NCBI GenBank assembly: GCA_033063855.1
Contig: CP093829.1
Span: 7,078,243 to 7,142,242, forward strand
Length of the DNA stretch: 64,000 nt
Source of the DNA: Smittia aterrima
Lineage: Eukaryota > Arthropoda > Insecta > Diptera > Chironomidae
Direction: 5' to 3'
In this document: piece after piece, positions 12,001 through 23,925 of the stretch
How the letters are laid out: every line of letters starts with the position of its first letter
How positions within the stretch are numbered: the stretch's first letter is position 1
Notes under the pieces: generated by a model
What the model saw: only the letters and a program-made list of their open reading frames with translations
What the model was told of the DNA's origin: nothing
The model's database searches: none
Made by a program: the position numbers and the translations under genes

Positions 12001-14950
12001 CAGCGATAAACACAAAATAATTTGTTGAGAAAAGTAGGTTAGTAGGACGCTCTGCTAAGTTGCCAGTTGCCTCAGCAAGTACTCCTCCTCTCACATCTCT
12101 CATATTTTCATCGTCGCGTTTTTTTTTCGTTTTAATATTGTGTAATAACGCTTGCTTATTTTTTTTAATTTCCACTATCTTGACTGTTTTCTTTTACTTT
12201 GATAATAAAGATATATTTTGCGTCGCTTCTTCATCGTCTCAAGCAAACATTGTTGAGAGCTTTCTGTGCTTGTGTTGTTGATGGGTGTTCGCCGAACAAA
12301 TATCATCATGAGACGAGAAGCTTTCGCAATGTAGTAAGCTCGGACATTTTTTTTTTTGGGTGAGACAAGAGGGAAACTTTCAATTTCATTTGAAGTTTCT
12401 CAGCACTTGAGACCTCCGGGAATATCAGAACTCCATGAGCTTCTTATGACAAAATCATGCGCAATCAATTTAATACTTCAATAATTTGTTAATTGAGTCT
12501 TCATGCTCGAACACATGGCTTTGCGTTTATATATCAGATCGCGCTGTCGGTATTTCCACGATCACATTTACATTCCTCGCTCGTTTGCTTTTTGCGCGCG
12601 TTCGCTCTCGCTCTCGTCCGAGTATTCAATGATTTTTTTTCTGTACGATATGTTGAATGTATACGCGATGTATAGGCCTCTCGAAATGAATATAAAAAAA
12701 TACACGAAAGTAGGTCGCAGCCACACTTTCACTTATTTTACAAACACATTCGTCGTGCGGTCGCAATCAAGCAATGTATACACACCATACCCAAAAATAA
12801 TCTCTTGCACAAGTCGCAAGCTTTTAGTTAAATATTTAACCGAAATTTAAAATGGCAATAATTTCTATTTTGTAATTGTGTTTTCGCTTTTTCTGTTGTT
12901 GTTTCGTAGGCCCGCTAGTTTAAGTTTTCTCTTTCTACGGGCTTTTTTTTTCGCCTTCGCATAAAGTTGTATTATAAGACTCCGCGCGGCATGTAAATGC
13001 CATTTTCTTCTCTTTTTTTACTGAAACGAAATCGAAAGTGATGACTCGGTTGAAACTTTTTATTGAGAAATGTCTGCGAACTTCCCCTCGGTCGGTTTAC
13101 TGAGCCAGTTTCGATATGAGAAGTCACGCGGTTCCATATGTTGGCCAACATCATTCCGGGAAGCTTTTCTGTTCCCTTTGTGACTTACATAAGCTCGACA
13201 TGTGAATACGAATACAAGGAAAGATCCTTATTCTCTTCGAAAAATTCTCTCGAAATCATTTGTCATCAAAGCGGAAAATTCTAAAGCTCCAACGCGTAGC
13301 TGACAGTTCCTGCCTCAATTCGAAATCTCTATGGCGCGTCTCTACTCGATTATTTGTTCAATGTTGATTTTTACGAAACTTAACATTTTTTTTACATCAT
13401 CGAAGCATGTTTCTCTCTCTCGTGCATTCTCGTTTTTCGGCACAAAACGAAAAGCAACAACAACAACGAACGGCGGCTACAAGAACTTTAGTATTGAGCA
13501 TAGCGAAGAAAATATAGGTTAGTAATGATTTTTCGCTGCTCAGTAAGTCATTCGGCTTCTCAGTTTGCGTTTGCTCTCTCACACAGAGTTTTGCTCTGGC
13601 TGTGTTGGCTCTCTTTGCCATCGATACGACTGTAGATATTTTACTACACCACCCGCTTACAGCAACGACGACGACGAAAAGCAGAAAAATAAGTTTAAAG
13701 TCAAATAGTTTTCTTCATTCTCTCAGCTTTTTTTCTCCATTATTATTCATTTTTTTGTTGTTGCGGCTGGTTGTTATTTTCATTTCGGGGTACATACATA
13801 AAAATTGTGTGTATATTGTACACGAGTGAATTGGATGGGTTTTTTTCGAAAAATATTTTCGACTTTTCATTCAGTTTTCAAATTTTGTCCGTGGATGCCG
13901 CGTTTCACTCGGTCTCGTGTAATATTTTCAGTTTTCAATATTTTTCGCATGCAACAAAGTCAATCGTCTCTCGGTCGCGGCTGAAATCAAACCGAAAGTT
14001 CCGAACGTCGTCGTCTCGTTGCAATCATCGGCAGGGAAAATAAATTCGCCGGGATTTACTTAAAAATTGGATTATTACGAATAATATTAAAAAAAAAATA
14101 AGGAAAAATTGGAAAAGTTCTCCAAGTGCGTGTGATTAAAGAAATTGAATTGGATTTTTAGCCAAGCAAGGGCGAAATATTTCTGTGGAATTATATAAGA
14201 AAATAATTTCTCAAACGGATACTTATTTACCCGAGGAAATCGCTATAGTTACCAGCCTGTTAATGTTGAAGAAAATAAGGAAAATACTTGTGACAAAACA
14301 AATAATCAGTTGAGAAAACATATTTCGGGTGCTTGCAAAACAACACGAAAATAATAAGAGAAAAGAAAGAAACGTAATTTGAGCGATCTAAGTGACTCCG
14401 GTGCGTAAAATGTGATTGGATGGATTGAACGAAAAAGGATTTGAAGTGCAATCAATCGGTGGAATTTGTTCTTCTTAGTCGTTATCAAAAAGATTCTTTA
14501 ACTTTTTATTTAAGTGAAAAAAAATGTCCTTCTCTTGGAGGAAGAAAAAAAATATTTATCAAAACAATCTCGTGCGAAGCAAGGACATTTATGAGAGCGG
14601 TTTACATCTCGGATAAAAGCTTTCGCTGCTACTTAAAGGAAAGGAACAAAAAGTGTTTAATCGTGTGACGGGCAATTTAAGCATTGACAAAGAACACAAG
14701 TTTATTGGATTATAAATCGAAAGAAATCAATAAGTTAGTTCACCTGTGTCAGTGGTGCTTCGTTTCGAAGAAGAAGAGAAAAAGGATTTCGATATTAAGA
14801 CAAAAAGAAAAAACGGATTTCAAATCGTCGTTCATGAGAAATTAAAAACATTGACGTGACTGATTGTTGCACAATTAAAAAAGGACCGAACAGTTACTAT
14901 CCCTCCGTCCTTTCGTTCATTTTTAAAACAAAAATCTCTCGGTTAAAGAC
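6053..14950. other. Long intron of α transcript / β promoter region
   Basis: About 8.9 kb with only short, motif-free open frames. It contains many A- and T-runs and scattered short tandem repeats (CT-rich and GA-rich tracts). I see no transposon, tRNA or conserved coding block. By analogy with Drosophila it should hold the stage-specific β-FTZ-F1 promoter and ecdysone-responsive control elements, probably in the last 2 kb (13.0-14.95 kb), where the β 5' UTR must lie. I could not pinpoint the start site. Confidence 0.4.
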
Positions 14951-17900
14951 ATGTTATTAGATATGGAGCAACATTCGGCAGCTTTATTGTCGCTGAGCAT
15001 TTCGCCATTCGCGTTATTGAATGAAGCTACCGGTCACGGCAGTCAATCGTCTCTCGGACATTTAAATAATAACAACAATAACTCGTCTAATAACAACAAT
15101 ACGACCAATAACAACAATAGTTCAAGCATGCAAGTGCCTCCGCAATATTCGTACAATCCGAGCGGTGCCACAAATTTGGCGCAACACTTAAACAACAATA
15201 ATAATAATAATAATAATAATAATACATCTACGATAAATAATAATACCAGCAACTCTACATCTCTGCCTCCCCCATCTCATACTCCTTCGTCAAACAACGC
15301 AAATCAACATCAGCATCAGCAGCATAACTCGGCGAATCAACAGCAATCTTCAAACAATTATTACATGTATAACTTTGATTCCCAATACATGTTCTCAACA
15401 GGTTATCACGGTGATAATGTTACCACGAATAATCAGCAGAATTACATTTCTTTGCTGCCGTCCGTTGGCAATGGACTTGCCTCGTGCGATCAAACCGACA
15501 TTCGAGACTTGATTGAGGAGATGTGTCCAGTGTGCGGTGATAAAGTGTCGGGCTACCATTACGGATTGCTGACCTGCGAGTCCTGCAAGGGCTTCTTTAA
15601 GCGCACTGTTCAAAACAAAAAGGTTTACACGTGCGTGGCTGAACGAAGCTGTCACATCGACAAAACGCAACGCAAACGTTGTCCTTACTGTCGATTCCAG
15701 AAATGTTTGGAAGTCGGAATGAAACTAGAGGGTGAGTGTCGTCTTCTTTCTAAAATACTTTTATTCTCAGCAGCCTCTCATCTCCTCTCCATACAAACGC
15801 GTCTATCTCGTGACACGATTAATCGTTCGGCAAGTGCACAGCACAGAGTCTGTGCCCGAGATCAATTCCACCATTGAAATAAAGAAACATCCACATCAGT
15901 ACGCGCATTCATTTTTTTATGGTGTGTTCGTTCGCTTATTCAATTTCGAAAAAACTTGGAGCTAAAAATATGTTCAATTAAGTTTTTTTTCCAATGAGCG
16001 TTAGTGGTTGCGCAAATGAAATCAACTGAGCTTAGCACAGCTCGATTTTTAATCCTTTGGAAAATGTTTGTAATCTCCACCAAGTGAGAAGAACGAACTT
16101 TACAAGACAATGCATTTTTTGTAAGAATGGATTGGAATCAGAGGCGACGAAGGAGAAGAGTCATAAAAATTATGTTTCGGGTATTCATAAGAACACTTTT
16201 TCCTTATTATTCTCAAATTTCTCTTTTTATGCCTCGTCGTTCTTCGTTTTTCGGTTTATTGACCCACTTACATATTGTTCTGTTTCTTTACCTTTTCCTC
16301 TTTAGCCTTTTCCCTTTTCTTTCTTTTTTCAATCGTAAAAGCGAATGGGGCAATAAAAGCATGAGACTCAAGCGAAACGGGATTTTTTATGAATATTTAA
16401 TTGATATTTGTTCTCGCCGTTCATGCTGCTTCCTTTTTGTTCACGCTTTTCGCTTGCGATTGCGTAAACTTCTCTGACACGCACTTTCCTTTTTTTTGTT
16501 TTGGAAAATCAGCAAAAGCTTCTTTTTATTTGAAAAAGAAGACAAACCAAACCAAACCTGACCACAGTCAACTCTACTTTAGTTTTGAAAATTGTGTTAA
16601 TAAGGCGTCATCAAGCAAAATGCGATTCAGTATTTCCAAACAAGTCTTAATAATAAACTTGAGGAGCGATTATTGAAACAGCTTTATTACTCAAAGTTTG
16701 CTTCTAGGGTTCAGATAAACTCAGCTCCGTGTAGTTGTGTGTAGAAGCGTTTATTTTTAAAATGCGAATTCATAAAAGTTCACCCCATTCGTGAAATGGT
16801 GGCAAGCGTAATGAATTCATTGTTGAGAACTTTTCATCATACGGAACTCGTTGTCGTTCATTCTCGACTCGATAATATCATTTTCGATCTCAATTTAATG
16901 AAGAATGACGTGAATTTGGATTGAAAGAATTCACCTTCGTCGTCGTTTGTCGTCAGCTTCCATAAGCTCACGGGTGAAGCTCTACGAGCGGTATTTTGTA
17001 ACTTTAACTTGGTATTAAGACACTAAAAAGCCAACTCAAACCATAAAGAAAAATGTTGCAACAGCCACAAAGCAGCTACAAAGAAGGAAAAACGGCTACG
17101 ATATGTTTATCTCACTTGTTCCTTCCGATGGAGCTCCAAGAGCGATGGTTGAAAGTATCGCTGTCTCATTTGATTGACCTACTTTACAAGCATTATTTTC
17201 ATTTTTCATTTCATCGTGACTGTACGTGCTTGGGTCTAGATGTAGATGTATGAAACACAAAAAATATTATATCATATACTCAAAACTTGTGAATATACTT
17301 GTAAAAGTTTTTCAGTTTCAGTTCGAAACTTTCCGCTCATTCAGGATTATTTTCGGATCCATTTGGCGCTATTAAGAAATCCCATTGCCCTTGTTTCTCA
17401 TTAAAATCACTTCGATCTCATTAATGAAAGTGAATCTTACAATAATAATAATAACAAAGCAACAACAAAGCAGCGAGAGAGACGCGACACATCACGCGAA
17501 CGCAACGATTATGAAATTTAAATTTTGGCAATCCCGCTGTAACAATGAGCAAGCAAGCGACTGGTTGATTAAAAAGTGAAATTAATTTATGCGCATAATG
17601 TTTCGTTTCGACAGATAAACAGCGGTGGCATTTAACCATTGTTCTAAGATGGCACAAACCAAATGATGGCCCACATTTTTGTTATTTTAACTCTTTCGAA
17701 GAAGAGCTTGTTATCCGAAGAGCGAAGTAAATAAAAGCTCGAATTACTAAGTTTACGTGCTCAATGGAGCTCGACTTGTACGACAAATACATGAACAAAA
17801 GTAATTAATTTCATTTAAAATTTAAACAAGTTAAAAATCTGTTGACCCAGTTTTCGTTTTCATTTTGCAGTTCACTCTTTATGACATGCACAATAATTTT

Positions 17901-20900
17901 ATGAATTCCTTTAAATTCGCGCGCCAATGTAGGTAACACTCGTTAAATGAAAAGAAACAGAAACTTCACTTGAGAGCTCCCGGTTCCGTTTCTGCAAACA
18001 TGAACGCCGTTTAATGTTGATGGCGTGAAACAACATGCCGGGTTAGGTTTGGCATTTCAATCGTCGACGTTGCTCAAGTTCACAAGATACTTGTGAGTAA
18101 TCCACGGAAGAAAGAGTTATCTATGAAATGTCAAGCACTTTGTCAAATGAGATCCAACGAAGCTTGAGCTCATCAACGTCAGTGACGCTGCTTCGAAACG
18201 ACGCCCGAAAAAAAAAATCTTTGTTTCGCTGTTTTGAATGGCCTACGTATAGATTATTATGTTTTTGTGTCAAGGATTTTCGTAGTAATTTTCATTAATT
18301 AGCAGCGACTGTAGTAGTGGAGTAGCGTGTCGTGCTGTTGTCGAAATCGAATTGTTATTTATCGATCGACAACCAAACATAACTCATAACTCTTGCAATG
18401 GATTAATGCATTTCGATCAAAAGATTAATTGAGATCTGAGGACTTTAAGTCTTTGGTCCAAAAATAAAATTGTTGAGAAATCATTTTTACACAATAAAAA
18501 CTCTTCGTGCCAACACACACTTTACAGAAACGTATGCGATCGGTTTCACTTTTTAAAAACGCGTTTTCGGCGTTCATGATCTTTCTTAACATTTGGTGTC
18601 TGGTTATTTCATTTATTTTTTCGAGCTTTCTTGCCTTTTATCGATTGCATAATGTTCAGACAAGACGTGTTTCAGATGAAAGAGGAGAGCGCGTGCAGTC
18701 TGCGGCTTAAAACTTCCGTTGCTTGCACTTCAAATTACGTCGACAACTTGTTTCAAGTTTAGAGACGATACGCATAACAATTTCGATCTTACTTGAACTC
18801 AAAAAACTTCAATTGCGTTGAGACCTCCCTCGAAAGTCCTTCAGCTAGTGCATTTCGATTCAATGACTAATTCGATGACGATTGCGTAACAGACTTGGCG
18901 GCGCGAGAAACTATTTCATTGTCAAAGAAACTATTCGAAGTAGTAACAGCATTAATGCGAATTAGAGAGAAGAAAGAAGAAACGAGAGAACACGTTGTTG
19001 TAAATAGAAATGCTTAGATACACTTGAATTTCTCTCCGCTACCTATTTGGCTGTGTGCACACAGCATAACTATTTTGTAATTGAGAAAATTGTAAGATTA
19101 TGCCATAAGAGAAAGCCTTGGCGGCTTGACTTTGACCGACATTACCATTTTTCTATTCACTCGTTGCATGTCCGCGAAAAGAAAGCAAGAGCAAAGAGAG
19201 TGTTAGATAATGCTACCACTAAGTCGTTGGCAATGAAACTTGTTTAAGTCTAATTGCTGCACTTCAAACTTGCATTTCTGATCAATATGACTTTTGATTT
19301 GCGATGAAACATGAGACTTTCCTTTAAAGAAAAAAGTTGTGAAAAAGGGAAACTTAAACTTCGGGGAAGAAAGTGTTGATCTAGAAAGTGTAAGACACCT
19401 GGACTGGTCACTTCTGAAATCTAACGAAATGGAAACTTTAAAAAGTGTTTAAAATATCACTCAACAGAGTGGACTCTTTCATTTCGGGTGGTCGAGTTAT
19501 TTCATCATAACTTTCGCTTTGATTGAAAGCCGATGTCGATATACAAACCCGAAATCATTTGTTTCGTTATTCCAAGAAGGCAACAAAAAAAAAGCTTTTT
19601 GCTTTAACAGATTTAGCTGAATGCGAGTTGACGAACCTGCAAGACTAAAGTGTTCACTGCATGCGCTGTTTATTTATTTTAAGAGTCTTAAAGTCATTAC
19701 CCGTACAACACAGCGGACACAGAAATCATTGCATCACATCCCCGACACGTTGTAGCTGAATTATTTTTTTTTGTTTTCGGTGGAACTTTTCTTAAACGTT
19801 AAGCCACAGTTTGCCATCAACAGTTTAAATGTGTGCGAGGCATGAGATTCAACTTTCGATTTCATTTTCGACGCTTTTTTTTCGTTGCTTTGCGCATTTT
19901 AAAGCAACAAGCACTTAAACTCAAGCTGGCTTTTATGAGCAGCACGAATTACAATTTGAAATTACTTTTTCATTCTAAAAAGCTCACTTAACCGAAAAAT
20001 GAAAACTGTGTCATGTGATTGGCGCTTAACATAAATTTCATTTCAGTTTAAATGATAAACTTATTATGTCACCTTGTTTGCGATTGCAACAGTTTTATTT
20101 GCGTTGACAATGAGAGGGAGAGAGAGAGATCGCATTGTATGGAGACGAATGGCTATTTATGGAGACAGTCGAGCATAAGCAATTGTTTCTCTTCCATTGT
20201 TGTAATTTTAATGACAAACTTTTTATTTCTTTTTTCTGCTCTGCTGTAGCTGTAAGAGCGGACAGAATGCGTGGTGGAAGAAACAAATTTGGACCAATGT
20301 ACAAACGAGATCGAGCGCGAAAACTTCAGATTTTGCGACAGCGTCAATTAGCATTACAAGCTATTCGCGGCTCAATAGGTGGAGGAAGTTCGAGCTCAGG
20401 AACAGCGGCTGAAGGTGCACAGTCACAGCTTTCCCCAACAGGATATCCACCTTACAGCAACATGCACATCAAACAGGAAATTCAAATTCCACAAGTAAGC
20501 TCCGCTCACACAAATAAAACTCTTTTATCAAATTTTCTAAACATTAAACTTTCTTTAAAGGTCTCATCACTTACGTCGTCGCCTGATTCATCACCAAGTC
20601 CACTGCTCGGACAAATCAACACAAATCATAATCAGACACCAAGCGCGACGGTACCTGGAAACAACGGAGCCACTTATTCTTCCACGACCACCAACACAAC
20701 TATACAGAACACAATTGCTGATTCAAAGTTATGGATGGCAAATTCAACCACCGCATCACCACATTCGCTTAGTCCGAAAACGTTTAGCTTTGATAGCGGC
20801 ACGAACCCTTCGAGTACTGCCGATTCCGGTAACAACACATCGGAAACTTTAAGGTAAGTTTGAAGAACGCAGACGATTGAGGAATATTATCTTACGATTT

Positions 20901-23900
20901 TGTTTTCTGATCTTCAAGCAGAGTCTCTCCAATGATCCGCGAATTCGTACAAACTGTCGATGACCGAGAGTGGCAAACATCGCTGTTCTCACTTCTGCAA
21001 AGTCAAACGTACAATCAGTGTGAAGTCGATCTTTTCGAGCTGATGTGCAAAGTATTGGATCAAAATCTTTTCTCGCAAGTTGACTGGGCCAGGAACACTG
21101 TGTTCTTCAAAGATTTAAAGGTAAGCGAAGCTTTTCATAATTGATCGTACGACAGTCGTACTACGACGTAATATCGCGTAGTTGTGATTATTTCGCAACG
21201 TAAAGATAAGTGAGTTCGCGTCTCATCTTTTCCACTAATTGTTAGAGACCACCGAGAACTAAATTTCCCCATCTCGTTGATGTGTTAAGTTTGACAGTTT
21301 CTGTAACACATCTCGCTTCCTCATAAAACGTGTTGAATTGCATCACACATTGATAAATGATTGCGTCGCTCAAATCTGACCTATCCCAAAGCGGTTTCGT
21401 TGTGACTCATTCCGACATCAACCACGCCGACACATACACAACTCTGACATCGCGTCGAAACAAAAATTTCAATGAACACAACCCAAAAAAAAAGAAAAAA
21501 TCATTTCGTTTTCGTTTGAAGAGAGATACGAAACAAATGATTGACCTACTTGTCAAGTTGAGCTGAACTGAGTGAATTAAAAACAAGAAACGGAGGGAAC
21601 TTATGACTGCAAATATTTTTTTGAGAGTCTGTAGATCTCAAAATCATTTAACGAATTAGTTTCATCGGATTGACAACCGATTTGCAAACAAACACGTCAA
21701 ATTCTCGTCTGCTGACAAGACTGAGCTACATTGATTGCGTGGAAGCTTCTCCGCTCCACTAGGAAATCCATTTTAAGCTGTTTTTACTACGAACGATGCC
21801 AAAAGCGTTGAATTGCATTTATTCGAGCTCTGACCATCTGCATTTACTTACTTGAGTGCATGGGTGGCGTGAGTCTCTCAACGTTTTAGGGGGAAATCAA
21901 TAGCAAAGCATAACAAAATGTACATAATGTGAAATAATTTTCCGGGCGGGGGAGGAAAACGAGTGAAAAAGAAAATTTGTTCTCATTCTGTTGCAAGACT
22001 CACGAACAGAAAAAAAAACTCGATGGAAGGAAAATCTGTGCCAAGGTCAGTTTCGTTTCGTTTGATTGTGTGAGTGGGAAAAATTCTTCAATCGAGTTTT
22101 CCTCATAGCAAAAAGCATAAAGAAAAGTCGTTTCAGCGTTGCTTATTCATGAGGCGAGAGAGAGTGAGAAAGACATTCGAAGGACTTTTGTTTACAGAAC
22201 TCTCCACCACCTTTCGTTGCATCTAATTGCTAAGTCTTTGCATTCGAAGGAAAACGACAAAGAATTTTCTTCCGGAAATCGTTTTCTCAAAGCCAAAGCG
22301 TGTTTGGTGTGAGAGGAAAAAAATTAATCCAGCAGCAGCTCACGTTCTACACGCTCGACGTTATGACGGAATTATCTGACCTGAAAACCCAATTCTACGA
22401 TAAAAAAATGTTTTTCCATTTTCCTCAACATCCCCAACCTCACACACAGCCAAGTAAATAAATGATGAGCTCTTTGTAGCAACAAAACTCTATTGCGTCT
22501 AAATACAATTCATCGAGAATATTGAATGGCTGATTACATGTGAATAGAATTATAAATACGAACTGCTCACTCATCCTCTGCACAGTTGAAACAAAAGAGC
22601 TCTGATCTTTTTAAAATTCTTTTTGCTGCTCCTTTCTGCAACATGAACCCACGAAAACGGTTAATTATAATGATTAATCGCTTCATGGCGACTGAGGAAA
22701 TTTATAATTTGTGCACAAGATTTCGACTCGCGTTTTTTTTTTGTTTTTGGTGTGTGCAATCTCATAAATCTTCAACATCGCGTAGATTTCTTTTTTTTTT
22801 GACTCCGCTGCCGTTTTTTTTTATGATGAAAAAGGTTGAGAAACCGACCGAAAGAAACTTTGTCTATATTTGTTCGCAGGCAGTTTTTTTTGGGGACTTA
22901 AAAGGGTTTTGACTCTCGACTACATTTAAACCTCATTTCCTGCGCAATTCCCAACTTCTTTCTACATTAAAAAAAACTAATTTAAGAGTTTGCATTCTAT
23001 CGCCAAAAAAAGATTCTTTCGACCTAAAACGCATGAAAATCTCTTTTTTTCCAATCCAAATGTTTATTTATAGAAAAATAAAATGCAATTTCGGTTGTTC
23101 GTGAGCAAGAAACTCCAAAAATAATCGCGAATGACTGAATTAGGTTTCATTCCAACGATGTCGATGCTTTGAAGCGACGCGTCTTTGTAAAATATTTATG
23201 CTTGATGATCGATAAAAGCTTTAATTTTTTTGTTTTCTAGGTTGATGATCAAATGAAACTTTTACAAAATTCATGGTCAGACATGCTTGTCTTGGACCAC
23301 ATTCATCAACGCTTGCATAACAACTTGGCCGATGAAACGACGTTGCACAATGGCCAGAAATTCGATTTGCTGGGCCTAGGATTGCTCGGCGTGCCGTCTC
23401 TTGCTGAACATTTTAATGAGCTGCAAAATAAGCTTCAAGAGTTGAAGTTCGACGTTGGAGACTATATTTGTATGAAGTTTTTATTATTACTTAACCCTGG
23501 TAATAAAAACGTTAATGAAGGTGGGCTATAACTTCTTTCTCTTGCGACTCTTCCCTCGCAAGACACAAAAGTTGACAAAAGGAACTAATTTTCTTCTCTT
23601 CATAGAAGTTAGGGGCATTACAAACCGAAAAACTGTTATCGAAGGCTATGAAAGTGTGCAGGCGCATTTATTGGACTATACGCTGACTTGCTATCCATCT
23701 GTGACGGTAAATTAATCAATTAATTAGTTTTGATTTAAAGAAAATATTTAAAATCTTTCTCTCTCTCTTACATTTCAGGATAAGTTCAGTAAGTTGCTCA
23801 GTATTCTTCCAGAAATTCACGCAATTGCCGTGCGTGGTGAAGAGCACCTTTACATGAAGCACTGCGCGGGCAGCGCACCATCACAGACGCTTCTGATGGA

Positions 23901-23925
23901 GATGCTTCATGCGAAACGAAAATAA
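14951..23925 (+). CDS. ftz-f1: Nuclear receptor FTZ-F1 (NR5A), β isoform
   Basis: NR5A orphan nuclear receptor. In insects it is the competence factor for ecdysone responses in prepupal and metamorphic stages, and its α form is a cofactor of Ftz. Exons: 14951-15731, 20250-20494, 20561-20853, 20922-21120, 23241-23499, 23606-23706, 23779-23925. These give 674 residues. The start MLLDMEQHSAALLSLSISPF matches the β-type N-terminus. Asn/Gln-rich tracts follow. The two-zinc-finger DNA-binding domain spans about 192-257 (CPVCGDKVSGYHYG, P-box CESCKGFFKR). The FTZ-F1 box follows across the intron (AVRADRMRGGRNKFGPMYKR). A hinge carries IKQEIQIPQVSS. The ligand-binding domain starts near REFVQTVDDREWQT and ends with AF-2 (LLMEMLHAKRK). 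Introns of 4.5 and 2.1 kb contrast with the 66-106 nt others. Identification is certain; exon ends are consensus GT/AG. Confidence 0.96.
15066..15250 (+). repeat. AAC/AAT trinucleotide tracts coding poly-Asn
   Basis: Low-complexity AAC/AAT repeats inside the β FTZ-F1 first exon. They encode poly-Asn runs mixed with Thr and Ser, and a CAG/CAT-type Gln/His stretch follows near 15305. Such tracts are usual in the disordered N-terminus of dipteran transcription factors and are likely length-variable. Confidence 0.85.
15732..20249 (+). other. ftz-f1: ftz-f1 intron after the DNA-binding domain exon
   Basis: A 4.5 kb intron, GTGAGT...CTGTAG, phase 1, splitting Leu-Glu from Ala-Val of the FTZ-F1 box. 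Only short motif-free open frames lie inside (for example 16127-16477). A (GA)n tract is present near 20115. No mobile element was recognised. Confidence 0.8.
21121..23240 (+). other. ftz-f1: ftz-f1 intron within ligand-binding domain
   Basis: A 2.1 kb intron, GTAAGC...TTCTAG, phase 0, between FFKDLK and VDDQMKLLQ-type sequence. Nothing coding is recognised. A/T homopolymers are frequent. Confidence 0.8.

Noticed and set aside
12503..12850. 115-residue ORF in the ftz-f1 upstream intron
   Set aside because: Sits in an AT-rich intron among overlapping open frames and has no recognisable domain.
16127..16477. 116-residue Phe/Arg-rich ORF in ftz-f1 intron
   Set aside because: Composition follows T-rich intronic sequence; no start context or homology.
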